From the NCBI GenBank assembly GCA_033032865.1, contig JAWHQI010000004.1, positions 22,674,001-22,738,000 on the forward strand: a stretch of 64,000 bases of DNA, given 5' to 3'. The DNA comes from Dactylorhiza incarnata (taxonomy: Eukaryota; Streptophyta; Magnoliopsida; Asparagales; Orchidaceae). The position numbers were made by a program, and so were the translations under genes. The stretch's first letter is position 1. Each line of letters begins with the position of its first letter. Under the pieces are notes generated by a model that ran no database searches, was not told the origin of the DNA, and worked only from the letters and a program-made list of their open reading frames with translations. Below, piece by piece: positions 19,792-30,860 of the stretch.

Positions 19792-22632
19792 TGTCACAAC
19801 CCGCATTTTCCCCGAATTTAAGAATATCAGAGTAAGAGAAAATGCACGTCGTGATGCCACGTCATGCAGGAGACAACTGCAGACGCTCAGGCGGGAACCT
19901 ATTACTTATTAAAATAAACCATGTTTTCATGATAATTCGTCATTTGAAATCATTTATAGGGTTTGAGGTAAGAACTGTGTCTCTCAGTTCGTGGATCAAC
20001 TAGTCCACCGAGAAAGTATATTTAATTGCAGCGGAAAGTACTTGATTTAGTTTACTTAAAATCCTTAAATGTATGAAATGTCAGGATATAAGTAAATGAT
20101 ATGCACATGACTAGGCGTATTATAAGTATAGAAAATACTTTTAGGCGACTTTAAAGATAAGATTTTCATTTCAAAAGAATGCAATGAGGATGAAGGAAAA
20201 GCCATTTATAACTATAGTGCACCTAACATAAATTCTTCCCAGAGAGTAGGATAACACAGGATCTAAAAGTAGTGGCATAATCTGGCAAATAAACTATAAA
20301 GTATAAAAGAGGGGCACAATGGGCGTCAACAACATGACACTAACCCATTGGCACCAACTAGTATGTCTGAGCACAAGAAGTAACTAAAAACAACTACCTC
20401 GCAACAGCGAGGTGAACAGCTACAGAGACTCTAAACTTCAGGCTACACCACTAGCCGCTACGGCTCTGAACCTGAGGCATTCAATAAAACAAAGAACGCC
20501 TCAGCAAGGGATTACAAGTGGCAGAAAACTAGCAGAAAAACAAGCAAGGCATAAGGGGTACCAACCCAAGCCAAATTTACCGAAAGAGAGCTCTGAACAA
20601 AGAACCAACAAGCATCAAGTGCACTAAATATCAAAAGAGAAACAACACGTTCATTTAGTTAGTTTTATCAATTATAGAGACTGATCGGCTCAAATTATAC
20701 GGGAGCGGTTAACTACCTCCGCTACCCAAAGCCCAAAACCAGGTGGGGGTACCACTAGACCCAACCACCCAGACACGACTACCGTGAAAGGCTGTAACAT
20801 TTTCCCCCCCACTGTCCCCCAGACACAACTACTGTGTAAGGCTAAAGACAGTAGTTCTTATTACTTAAATTTTAATTAAACACGGGATGCTGCCCGAAAG
20901 GATAATCACTGGAAGGCCCTAAGAAATAGGGTCAAGGAAAAGTACACATCGATCAATATAAATCATAAGGGTGACTCAAATGTCAACAGACCACAACGAG
21001 TAAAAAGAGGGCCAAACGAGAGGGATTCGAGGTCAGGAGCACCGAAGGGTTACTGGCAATCATCCAAGTATACCCGAGGGGACACGAGATTCAAACACAG
21101 AAACTCAACGAAATCACATGCGTTCCGGGCGGGTTCCAAGGGGCCGCGCCCCTGGCGGGGTCTTAGGGGCAGAGCCCCTAACGGGGTCCAAGGGGCAGCG
21201 CCCCTGGCGGTGGTCTCGCGGTATGTCTGAGCACAAGAAGAAACCACACAAAAACACAGCAGAATTTAGGACGTCTTGAAAACTACAAGGAACTTCTCGA
21301 GAGATAAAAGGGTTTCTCGAGAGAAGGGCAATTTCTCGAGAGAAGTGTAATTTCTCGAGAGAAGTGCAATTTCGCGAGGGAAGGGCAATTTCTCGAGAGA
21401 AGTGAAATTTCTCGAGAGAAGGGCAATTTCTCGAGAGAAGAGTAGGATTTCTCGAGAGAAGGATTTTTGGGTTCTCGAGAGGAAGGCAGGGATTTCTCGA
21501 GAGAAGACAAGGGATTTCTCGAGAGGGATCAGGGGATTTCTCGAGAAATCAAGCATTTCTCGAGAGGGATCAGGGGATTTCTCGAGAAATCAAGCATTTC
21601 TCGAGAGGGATCAGGGGATTTCTCGAGAAATCAAGCATTTCTCGAGAGGTAGAGGGGTCTTCTCGAAAACTTGGCTAAAACAACTGCTCGAGACTCTCGA
21701 AGACTTCTCGAGAGGGACCAAACAGCGACTAAAATTCAGGGAACGACGGTGTCTTCCGGGAGAAAATGCCCGGACTCTACGCGGGGAAGAAAAATTTAGG
21801 GTTTCTAACTATCACACAAGACGCTCGAAACACGAGCCCATAGTTTATCAAGCGTCTATCAGGAGAAAGACAAACCACGACTTAACCAAACAAAGAGGAG
21901 GAGGAAGCCACTTGCCTTAAACCTCGCAAACTCGAAGACCTCCGCTCCGAAAGCTATGGATCGGCTAGGGAAACACACGAGCACAGATTCCTGAAACTTT
22001 TTGGATCAAAAGGAGGGGTTAGGTCACCACCAAAGCTCCCAAAACTCCACGAAACGAGAAAGGCTTACCGCTAGAACGAAGATCTCGCCGAGAGCTTTCC
22101 AAATCTTCAAACCAAACTCGATTCCGACCACTACAGCCCTAGGAATCGCCGGTTGAAGGCTCCACGAAGTTCCGCTCTCGCCCTAACCCTCGGCGGCTGC
22201 TTTTGATCGAGGAAGAGGAAGAATAGGGAAAGGGGAAGGCTTTAGGCTTATATATAAACCTAAATTTGTTATTTAAATAATTAATTAATTCCCCAATTTA
22301 CTTAAACTGCGAGGGCGACCAAAACACCTCGGATTTCTATGAAATTCGCACCCTAGCTGAAAAACGGCGCTACGAATCCAACGGCGAAGTCAGAATTCCA
22401 TTCCGACGAGCCAAACCCCAGATAAAGCCTTCCAAAGCTAAAATCTTGATATCCACTCAAAATCTTCACTTTAACTCGAAACGACGTGAAATCTCGCACG
22501 CTTGACCTAAATCACAAGCTTTAACTAAGCTAAAACTCGAAACACTACCAGATGAGCTAACATAACGCCCTTACGCCAAAATTATGACATAGAGGGTACG
22601 TAAAATAATTAACGAAAATCAGGGGCGTTACA
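19792..22632 (-). mobile_element. Complete Tekay-A solo LTR (2841 bp), reverse orientation
   Basis: On the minus strand it begins TGTAACGCCCCTGATTTTCG (at 22632) and ends GGGTTGTGACA (at 19792). Perfect TTTTC duplications flank it (19787-19791 and 22633-22637). The paralogous G 3' LTR shows the empty site near 26898. The interior and second LTR were lost by LTR-LTR recombination. The LTR ends are those of Tekay/Del chromoviruses. Confidence 0.95.
21295..21716 (-). repeat. TCTCGAGA array in the Tekay-A solo LTR
   Basis: About 25 copies of TTTCTCGAGAG with spacers of 6-20 bp. It includes a clean tandem 41-bp unit repeated three times around 21530-21640 (GGGATCAGGGGATTTCTCG plus AAATCAAGCA). 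This copy is more regular than the one at 2455-2925. Confidence 0.9.
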
Positions 22633-23067
22633 TTTTCCCTCTTGTTAATTTCTTGTGGTGGTAAATTTTGGCGTGATCTTCGAATCAGTTGGATGATCGT
22701 GGTTTTCTTCGATTGATTTGTGTGATCTTCTTATTTCTTTTAATTTTCAAAGAGGATTGGCGAACCTCAACTTTTTGTTGGGAGAGATTTACCCTTTTTG
22801 AATCGTGATTTTTTGGTAGATCTCTTTTGGTACAACTCAAGCTCGTTCGGACCGGGTGGGTCCTTTTAGTCGGGAAGAATATTGGCATATAGTCATCTAT
22901 TCAACCCCTAATGGCGTGACTACCCATTCGTTAGCATCTAATTGATAATTATTGTGTTGTGTGTACGCTGCGAGTATTTTTGTGCGAACGTATTAATTGG
23001 GAGCATTGAGAGGTAACGCGTGCGTGTTTCGTAGCGGTCGTGTCAAAGAGCGTAGCCTGCATCAATT

Positions 23068-23079
23068 TGGTATCAAAGC
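23068..23079 (+). promoter_or_regulatory. Primer-binding site, iMet type (G)
   Basis: TGGTATCAAAGC, one mismatch from the initiator-Met site, 3 bp after the LTR end. Confidence 0.85.
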
Positions 23080-23439
23080 GAGGTTCGTGTCAATTTCCTA
23101 ATTGATGTATTCCTAAAATTTTCTTAGAACGCCGGCACACACAATCTTCACATGAATTCGTGTTCAAAATTTCAAAATTTCGAAATTTTTAATTTCTGGT
23201 CTGCGAATAGCGGCCTAAAAAATTTATTTCTCAGCGAAAATCGAAAAAAAAAATTCTGGGAATTCTCCATATTTTTGTCAGTAAGAAAATCAAAAAAATA
23301 TTTTCATTACCCTAGTTATTAGGCTGGAATAAAATTAGATTTCATAAAATTTGGCCTGTTTAAAATTTCTGGTCTGTGAACAGCGGCCATAAAAAATTAA
23401 AAACAACAAATTTTGCAAATCTGCGTACTATTTTCTACA

Positions 23440-23720
23440 GGAAAAAAAATTAATTCTGGAAAGTTAAATTCAAATTTTTGAAATTAAAATTCAAATTTTG
23501 AAATTCAAATCCAAAATTCAAAATTTTGAAATTCAAATTCAAAATTCAAATTTTTGAAATTCAAATTCAAAAATAAAAATTCAAATTTTAATTTTCACAT
23601 TCAAAATTCAAATTTTTGAATTTCAAATTCAAACTTTTGAAATTTAAAATTCAAATTTGTGAAATTCAAATATTTCTGGAAATTCAAATATTTCTGAAAA
23701 TTCAATATTTTTCTGGAATT
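23440..23720 (+). repeat. A/T-rich AATTCAAA-TTTGAATT array in the G leader
   Basis: Some fifteen alternating ATTCAAA and TTTGAAATT words make overlapping inverted repeats just upstream of gag. The region could fold into many alternative short hairpins. It is unique to this element in the window. Confidence 0.75.
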
Positions 23721-23840
23721 TCAAAAAATTTCTCCTTATAAAATCATCTTTTATAAATCTGTCTAGTATAGATTCAAAATTTTTCTATCATTGCATGTCC
23801 ATTAGTTCTGTTCCCGAGTACACACCTACTCACTCCGAAT

Positions 23841-24536
23841 ATGGCTCAAGACATTTATGTTTCCCGATTAGATTATTTGTATGCTAAAGTTATGGCTAAT
23901 CACACCCCAACTTCGCCTACATGCCATAGGAAAACCAACCGTCCACGCACTTTTCCTCACACGAGAAAACATACACCCATTTATGATGGTTATGGGAATC
24001 CACAAATTTTTCAAGATTTGCTTAAGGGAATGGAATATTATTTTGATTGTTACGATTGGGATGACCACCACTAGGTTGTTGTCATAGCTCGGGAGAGGTT
24101 ATATGGTCAAGCTCGGGTGTTTTGGCTAAATGAAGAGCGTCTTGTGGGTAATTATCAATATGCCTGGCCGCACATGCGTAGCCTTCTCACTTCTCAATAT
24201 GACCCAGACTACCTCCGTACTACTAGCACAAAGTCCGCGAGTGCGTACAACTCCAAGCCAGTGTGTGGGTATAACACCACAACTGTGAGCGAGTATAATT
24301 ACGGCACTAGACCCGTATCTGCTTATAGGAGTGACCATATGCCCCAGGCTAGATCCTTTCCCCACAAATGTAGGACTATCCAAAGTGTGCCTACTTCCAC
24401 CTTTAGGGAAAATAAGCAGTTTATGCCCTATGTTTCAGACTCGATAGATGTTACTGTTAGGGATGCCATGAGCCAGCGTGGTGAGAGTATTCCGGATAGT
24501 GAGGGCCATCCCATAATTTGTACACATAATGCGTAG
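23841..24536 (+). pseudogene. gag: G gag fragment with in-frame TAG
   Basis: ATG 23841 opens a frame with PIYDGYGNPQIFQDLLKGME, typical of gypsy gag capsid. A TAG at 24072-24074 interrupts it. The same frame continues with ARERLYGQARVFWLNEE, WPHMRSLL and a Tyr/Ser-rich tail to the stop 24534-24536. No zinc knuckle is visible, so the C-terminal part has been lost or replaced. Confidence 0.75.
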
Positions 24537-24539
24537 GGA

Positions 24540-25223
24540 ATGTCTCCTCCCGAATTTCCTGATATAGTTTTTAAATCTTCTGACAATACTGAGTTTGTGC
24601 CCTTGACTGAGCTTATCGCTGAGGGCGATGTCGTTCTTACAGAAGATCTTAGCGACGATGAGGACTTTGGTTACCCTAGTGATATGGAAGAGGTCCTCCC
24701 CTCTGATCCAGTTTTAGATTTGTCTGATGATTCTGATTTGGAGGACATACCTAGTGTATTGGAAGATTTACCTTGCGAGGAAAGGTTATCTTTGGGTGAC
24801 TTTGACGTTGAGAACCTGGAAGATATTTCTTTGATATTATCACCTTTGCCTGAAGCTCATTATGAATTAGAAATTGTGTCAGGTTCGATTTTGTCGGTCC
24901 TCCCTCCTGACCCGTGGACTCGACCTGCAGAATTTTTAGAACATGAATTTATTATGCCGCGTCCTAGCCAGTTGGTTTTGCCTATGTTACTAGCCCCTCC
25001 GTTGGCCATGTCCCGTCGGACATGTTTTGTTGTGTTGTTAGATTTTGTGCTCGATCTTTTCACCACCCTTCGTAGATCGGACTACGCGTCACCTTTGATT
25101 GACAATTTTTTTGAGTGCCCGTCTACGGATTTGTTGGCGGTCGCGAGCGATTATGATTCCGTGGCGACTGTACCACTAGACTTAGTTTCTTCACGATGTA
25201 CTTACTCATCCGGTCCAGTTTAG
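24540..25223 (+). pseudogene. Acidic open frame after G gag, unknown
   Basis: This is the same frame as gag, after one stop codon. The first about 110 residues are rich in Asp/Glu with LSDDEDFGYPSD and LSDDSDLEDIPS repeats. The second half is hydrophobic-mixed and I do not recognise it. It has no protease DSG or RT motif. It ends where integrase-tail homology begins, so the pol deletion breakpoint is probably near 25200. Confidence 0.5.
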
Positions 25224-25634
25224 CCGAATGAAATCGTGCACGGTTATAAGGCACTAGTGCCACTTGACTTGACTCTGTTACCTTCATCTTATAAGTCAAG
25301 TCAATTTGCACAAGACTTTGCCTCTCACGTTCATAATTTACACAAGCACATTAAGGACACACTAGCTACTCAATACGCATATTATCAATCTTAAGCTAAC
25401 GTACATATGAGAGCGTCTCACTTGAAAGTTGGCGATTTGGTTATGGTGCGTCTCATCCCTGAACGGTTACCTTCGGGCACCATAAGAAATTTAGCAAATC
25501 GGCGAGCGGGTCCTTTTCGAATCTTAAAGCGATTAGGAGAAAATGCTTTTCTTTTGGAGTTACCCACTGATTGGGGAATCTCCCCTATTTTCAATGCTTC
25601 GGATTTAACTCCATATATTTCTCCACCGCTTTAA
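25224..25634 (+). pseudogene. G integrase C-terminal domain remnant
   Basis: The frame starts NEIVHGYKALVPLDL (the usual PxEIVxGxxPxxPLDL of gypsy integrase) and continues through a TAA near 25393. It then gives LKVGDLVMVRLIPERLPSGT, AGPFRILKRLGENAFLLELP and GISPIFNASDLTPY, a complete integrase tail. The catalytic core is missing. I see no chromodomain. Confidence 0.85.
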
Positions 25635-25856
25635 TTAACCGACTGCCCGTTTGGTTCCTCTACACTTTCTAATGGGTTGGGGGGTGAGCTTGTGCCCGGT
25701 TCGCTCTCTTCTTCGGATCCTACTGGAGGTACGTCTAATGTTGATGATGAAACTTTTTCTCCTTATTTGCCTAACGCATTTCCAAGGGTTCCACAAACCT
25801 TTGCTTTGTCTGACAGGTGTTTGTTGATGTCCTACTCATCGGTGATGAGTGATTTT

Positions 25857-25870
25857 GAGTGGAGGAGGAT
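25857..25870 (+). promoter_or_regulatory. Polypurine tract (G)
   Basis: GAGTGGAGGAGGAT stands directly before the 3' LTR start TGATGGCGATG. Confidence 0.75.
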
Positions 25871-27283
25871 TGATGGCGATGACGCCCTGCCATATATTCG
25901 TGACCAGTTCCTTGACGACGATGACTCGACGCATTATTTTTATCGCTTCCGCAACACTACATTTGAAGACTCGGATGGATGATGCCGCAACAACAATCAT
26001 GGTGTACGCCATCGCCGCGAAAACCATTTTGAAGAACGCCATCGCCGCACCGTCACGACGAACGCCATCGCCGTTACAACCTTCGTCCGCGACGCAAGAT
26101 TAATAATTAATAATTATAATTATTTTTATTATAATTATTAATTAAAATTTTACCAAGCTTTGTCTTTTATTTTGGACTTTGTTTATGTCCATGTTTTATT
26201 TTTATTTTGGTCTGTATTTAGATAAATAATAATTATAATTATTCTATTATAATTATTAATTATCATTATCATGTTTATTTATATTTTGGTCTGCATTTAG
26301 TGAGGTTTATTTTGTTTAATTAGGGATTATAGATTTCCTTATTTTCGTTATTTGATTTGGGCTGCATGTAGCCATAATTTATTCTGCATTCATGATGGAC
26401 TATTTTTGAGCCATCTAATTTTAGAATTATATCTTGGAGAAGATTGAGTGGTGTAGCCTATAAATAGGCCATATATTGTAATGAGATGATTATTGAATGA
26501 TAGAAAAATTGAATCCTAAAATTTGAATCCCCTCTTTTGGTTTCCCCCTCTCTAGTTCCTTCATTGGAAATTTCGGCCCCCCTCTTGGCCGCCCCCTCTC
26601 ACCATCCTCCTCTTGGCCGCCGGCCACTACCTCTCCTCCCCTCATTTTCTTCTCTCAACTGGAACGGCCCTCTCCATTAGCCATCCCTTCTCATCCTTCT
26701 CTTCTTTGAATTTTCGGCCAAGGGAAAACAAGGTGGTGATCTCGTGGAACCAAGATCCGGTGTGAAGCAACCAAGGCGAACGAGTTTCTCTCCATTCGAC
26801 GCGGTTCCGGTGGATCCGTTGAAGAATGACTCGGGCGAGTGCATGCTTGAGGATAATCCCATCTCAAGCGGGGTAACGAAATTTCTACTCGCGAGGTTTT
26901 CGCTCTTGTTAATTTTTTGTGGTGGTAAATTTTGGCGTGATCTTCGAATCACTTGGATGATCGTGGTTTTCTTCGATTGATTTGTGTGATCTTCTTATTT
27001 CTTTTAATTTTCGAAGAGGATTGGCGAACCTCAACTTTTTGTTGGGAGAGATTTACACTTTTTGAATCGTGATTTTTTGGTAGATCTCTTTTGGTACAAC
27101 TCAAGCTCGTTCGGACCGGGTGGGTCCTTTTAGTCGGGAAGAATATTGGTATATAGTCATCTATTCAACCCCTAACAGTGTGTACGATGCGAGTATTTTT
27201 GTGCGAACGTATTAATTGGGAGCATTGAGATGTAACGCGTGCGTGTTTCGTAGCGGTCGTGTCGGAGAGCGTAGCCTGCATCA
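25871..27283 (+). repeat. G 3' LTR (1413 bp)
   Basis: TGATGGCG...GCCTGCATCA, followed by GAAAA, the target duplication. It holds the pre-insertion version of the site used by the Tekay-A element in the 5' LTR (GAGGTTTTCGCTCTTG near 26893). Confidence 0.95.
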
Positions 27284-27915
27284 GAAAAGAAAAAAAAACA
27301 TTGTGCAAAAAGAACTTTCAAATACATTCTCTCGACAAAAACAATGTATGTTCGGCTTAGCACACACCTAGTGTCCAGTTGTAGTCTGGGGGTGTTGTGT
27401 GGATCTTGAATTTGTTGTATTGGTGATTTTATTCTCTTAAGTACTCTGACTATGTTGAGTGCATTGCCCGTCTTTCTTCTACTTATCTCACCTAAACTCA
27501 ACCTAAGCCAAATCATAACCTATAAGTCCTATTGACTTTAGATATGAGTCGTCTCATGCAGTAGAGAGAGTGTGAATGTGCAAGCCTATGGACACCGACA
27601 TTGATGGATTTCTTAATAGATTGTCCCGAGCTTTTATTCGAGTAATACTCTACTCATTAGTCACGCTATTTTCCCTTGTGCGTGACCGAAAGATTCACCG
27701 GGATTCACCAACCGAGCAAACTAGATTTCGAATTACTATTCTAGAAATAATTAAATATAATCTTGAGTTAAATTCTTTTCTAATGTATTTATACGCACGT
27801 GAGCATGCGACTTCGCATGGGTCTCTACCGCTCAAACTCACTCTAACACCTAATTGTTCCGACAGGAGAGCTGAGTAGTTTGCCCGAGACGTGCAAATGG
27901 TTATGTCTGGGGGTG
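27284..27915 (+). other. N 3' non-coding region and polypurine tract
   Basis: This is N sequence resuming after G. There is no coding signature. The 3' polypurine tract TCTGGGGGTG is at 27906-27915, directly before the 3' LTR. A near-identical TCTGGGGGTGTTGTG occurs at about 27386, possibly an extra or ancestral tract. Confidence 0.65.
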
Positions 27916-29365
27916 TGATGAGTCCCATTTATATACACATTTATGGGCTCATCTGGGCCGATTATCTAGTCTATGCACTACACTTTAGGGATGTTTTTAT
28001 TCATATTCGTTATTCTATGCTAAGTGCACTCTTAGGCCCGTTTTGGTGTGCGTTTGCGATCCATGTTATTGGGGGTAAGCACATGGTGCTCCCCAATCCT
28101 TTTTCTTTGTTTGATTGGTGCTGGAGGTGTATTCCCAGCTGGATTGCTGTGCTTGCAGGTGGTTGGATCATCTCCTTTTTGCCCAGAATTCATGACTATG
28201 TATATAGCATGGTCGTGCATTTTCTTGACGCACGGACGGCTGTCGTCGTGCGCTTTCATCTGGGGAGAAACCGGTGATCTGAATTTGATCGTGCGTTTTA
28301 CGCACGGGCGGATTCGCCCGTGAGCGAAGGAATCGCACGATCACCCTGTTTAGCCTTGTTTTTGGCCAATCTGAGTTTGTCCGTGTGGTTTTAAGCACGT
28401 GCGGATTTGCCCGTGCGTGAGTAAAACGCATGGGCGCGGCTGCTTCTTCCTCAAGTCTATTTTTTATCGTAAATAATGCACGGTCATGCGTTCGCCCGTG
28501 CGTGACCAAAAATCTGACTGTTTAGTATTTAAGGCAGGGAATCAGCTGTAGTCGAGGAGGACGATTCCCCTCGCTGGAAAAGCCAGAGAAGCCCGCCATT
28601 TTCACCCTTTCCACCGTAGGAGACCAAATCCGATGATCTCCTCCACCATACTTCCATCCGGGATCTTTTGCAAGCTCTCTCCACCACGAGTTCAAGCATT
28701 CTTCACCTTGGAGACCATAAAAGTGTTGTAGATCGCTGGAGAAGTGACAGCCTCCTTCGAGTCCGCACACCATCTGAGGGCCGAGCCCGGAGAGAGACCG
28801 ACAACCTCTCATTCCGGCCGAGAAACCCAGGATACGGTGACATCTTCTGTTGGGTCCTTTCAAAACCTTGAGCTTGTGCTTCTTTTAGTGTTGTTGTAAT
28901 GAACTCTGGTTAGATTTATGTTATAGATCCTTTGTTTGGTGTTCATGTGCAATGATGCTATGGTTGTGAGAATCGCTTTGCTTTTCGTAGTGATATTCTG
29001 AGTTGCTTGCGTGTGAAGCCATCTAGCAATTGCTAATGGTGATGTTGGCGAAGAGGTGAATACGACCCTCGCAAAACCCCGCTCTGTGGTCATTTCACCA
29101 GCTTACCGAAGTGCGGCATCGCGGCCGCTGCACTCAACCCCACTTTGCGAAGCGGTGCTTTCGACCCGCATTTCTCTTATTTCTGCAATAGCTTAGGACA
29201 CCAATCACAATGCCCTTAGTTTTTACTTTCTTCGCTCGTGTAACAATTGACTCATAACGCAATTCATTCACCATTTCCTGCATTCCTCAAGAGATCGACA
29301 TTCGGGGAAACTATTCCCATAATTATTACTTGACGGCGACCGGTGCACTTGCCAAACACGCATCA
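27916..29365 (+). repeat. N 3' LTR, complete (1450 bp)
   Basis: TGATGAGTCCC...ACACGCATCA, with matching TGATG/CATCA ends. The right half matches 14147-14807. The left half keeps the promoter region that the 5' LTR lost, with palindromes at 28195-28510 and a TATA-like AGTATTTAAGG at 28524-28533. Confidence 0.92.
28195..28510 (+). repeat. CGTGCG / CGCACG hairpin array in the N LTR
   Basis: There are about ten copies of GTGCGT or CGCACGG. One nested structure has outer arms TGATCGTGCG (28286-28295) and CGCACGATCA (28334-28343). Its inner hairpin is CACGGGCG-GATT-CGCCCGTG (28303-28322). The array stops about 15 bp before the TATA-like box. Confidence 0.75.
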
Positions 29366-30137
29366 GCAAGTCACGACTGTAACGCCCCAGAATTTTAAAT
29401 TTATATTTAAATCGATACTTCAGTTGTAGTGAGGGCGTTACAGTCTTAGGTCGTCGTCATAGTTCTTCTCGAGTGTTCGCGAGGTCGCGTTTGATCGAAT
29501 CTTTATTTATCATGGTGCCCATATTTAATTAGCATATAAAATATCTTATAAAGACTTTTTATCAAGTTCTCTACCAAACTTATACAAAAATATATTCTTA
29601 TAAAAATTTTATATTAAAAAAGTTTTGATAAAATTTATATGAAATTCCTGTATAAAAATTCTAATAAAAAGATTTATATATAAAATAAACTTCTTATAAA
29701 AATCTTTTTTTTTGCAAAGAGAAAGTGGAGTCCAGATGGAATCCACCATCATCGTCTATTAAAAGGTTTCTCGTTTTTTCCGATAGAAGTCGTCTCCCAG
29801 TCTCGTTTCGTGAGCTCCAGTTGAGAGAAAGAGGAGGTCGGAGGCTAGGGTTTCATCAGAGGTGATTTCTGGTGGAGGAGGTGGTCGGATCTCTTGCCGG
29901 AGCGTGGTTTAGGAGAGCTCTCGTCGATTTCTTCCTCGGTGAAGGAGGCTTTGCGGCGTTGGCTTCCAGTTAACGCAAGAAGTATTCTTCTTCCTCTTCT
30001 TATTCTTCATCTTCTTCTTTTTATTTGAAACGTTGGTTTGATTATGTAAGTAAAGGAAAAAAATTAGGTAAATGGTGAGTTTTTCTGTTTTCAAAGGGTT
30101 TAGGGTATCTGCGTAGAAATTTTTGGGTACTAAGTAA

Positions 30138-30541
30138 ATTCATCGAGTGAACTCGTGAAGTCAAGTTAAATTTGTCTAGCGAACTCGTGTAACCCACTGA
30201 GCATAAGTTAATTCGTCGAATGAACTCATGAAGTCAAGTTAAATTCGTCGAGTGGACTCCTTTAACCCGCTGAGTATAAGTGAATTCGTCGAGTGAACTC
30301 GAGTAACCCGCTGAGTAAAAGTCAATTCATCAAGTGAGCTCATGTAACCCACTGAGTATCAGTTAATTCGTCGAGCGAACTCGTGTAACTCGCTAAGTAT
30401 AAGTGAAATTCGTCGAGCCATCTCGAGTGGTTAAGTAATTTCGTCGAGTCATCTCGAGAGGTTTAGATAAATTCATCGAGTAATCTCATTTCATCGAGTG
30501 AACTCGTGAGGCTAAGTTATATTCGTCGAGTGAATTCCTGA
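30138..30541 (+). repeat. TTCGTCGAGTGAACTCGTG array in Tekay-B LTR
   Basis: About ten units spaced near 40-45 bp. The core CGAGT-GA-ACTCG is a 5-bp hairpin. Linkers on the pattern AACCCGCTGAGTATAAGT alternate with GAAGTCAAGTTAAA. The matching array in the 3' LTR is 63045-63445. Confidence 0.88.
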
Positions 30542-30596
30542 GGGTGAGTTCTTGTTGCGATATGGTAAGTTGGAAATGTTAAATACTATTGTGCGG

Positions 30597-30860
30597 TTGA
30601 TCAGTTTGACCATCACCTCTGAGCCGCACTGACGGACAAGTGGTTGGCCTTGATTAGTTTGACCATCACCTCTGAGCCGCACTGACGAACAAGTGAACGA
30701 CCTTGATCAGTTGACCATCACCGCTGAGCCGCACTGACGAACAAGTGGTTGGTTTTGATCAGTTTGACCATCACCTCTGAGGCGCACTGATAAACAAGTG
30801 GTTGGCTTTGATCATTTTGACCATCACCACTGATCCGCAGAGACGGACACGTGATTGGTT
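30597..30860 (+). repeat. About 60-bp tandem repeat, TTGATCAGTTTGACCATCACC
   Basis: Five units, each with TTTGACCATCACCTCTGAG, then CCGCACTGACGGACAAGTG and a short GGTTGGCC linker. The same five-unit array occurs at 63506-63765 in the 3' LTR, so it predates the insertion of this copy. Confidence 0.88.

Larger units (their letters stand above)
18759..23064 (+). repeat. G 5' LTR, split by a solo LTR (1460 bp without it)
   Basis: It matches the 3' LTR (25871-27283) on both sides of the nested insertion. A 45-bp segment near 22915-22960 is absent from the 3' copy. It ends CTGCATCA before the primer site. A/T-rich inverted repeats and a TATA box precede a long CT-rich leader. Confidence 0.93.
18759..27283 (+). 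mobile_element. G: Ty3/gypsy element with gag and integrase tail only
   Basis: LTRs start TGATGGC and end GCCTGCATCA and are flanked by GAAAA duplications (18754-18758 and 27284-27288). The interior is only 2.8 kb: primer site, A/T-rich leader, gag, an acidic frame and the C-terminal end of integrase. Protease, RT, RNase H and the integrase core are deleted. The 5' LTR carries a nested Tekay-A solo LTR. The copy is non-autonomous and its gag has a stop codon. Confidence 0.92.
14147..29365 (+). mobile_element. N: Athila-like gag-protease element lacking RT and integrase
   Basis: The structure is a 5' LTR remnant (14147-14807), a tRNA-Asp-type primer site, gag-protease, non-coding sequence, and a complete 3' LTR (27916-29365). 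The LTRs begin TGATG and end CATCA. Gag is followed by an aspartic protease but I find no RT, RNase H or integrase in the 1.35 kb at 17408-18758 or the 0.6 kb at 27284-27915. It would need a helper element. Element G (18759-27283) is inserted in it, with a GAAAA duplication. The 5' LTR lost its left part with SIRE-A's 5' deletion. Confidence 0.85.

Noticed and set aside
19502..19912. Open frame of 136 codons near a TATA box in G
   Set aside because: It crosses the boundary of the nested solo LTR at 19792, so the frame is an accident of insertion. It has no recognisable domain.
21295..21716. CRISPR-like array
   Set aside because: Repeats are 8-11 bp palindromes with irregular short spacers inside a plant LTR. 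No cas genes and a eukaryotic context.
27891..28323. Open frames with membrane-like residues in the N 3' LTR
   Set aside because: They start at or inside the LTR boundary, use the CGTGCG repeats as codons and have no counterpart outside it.
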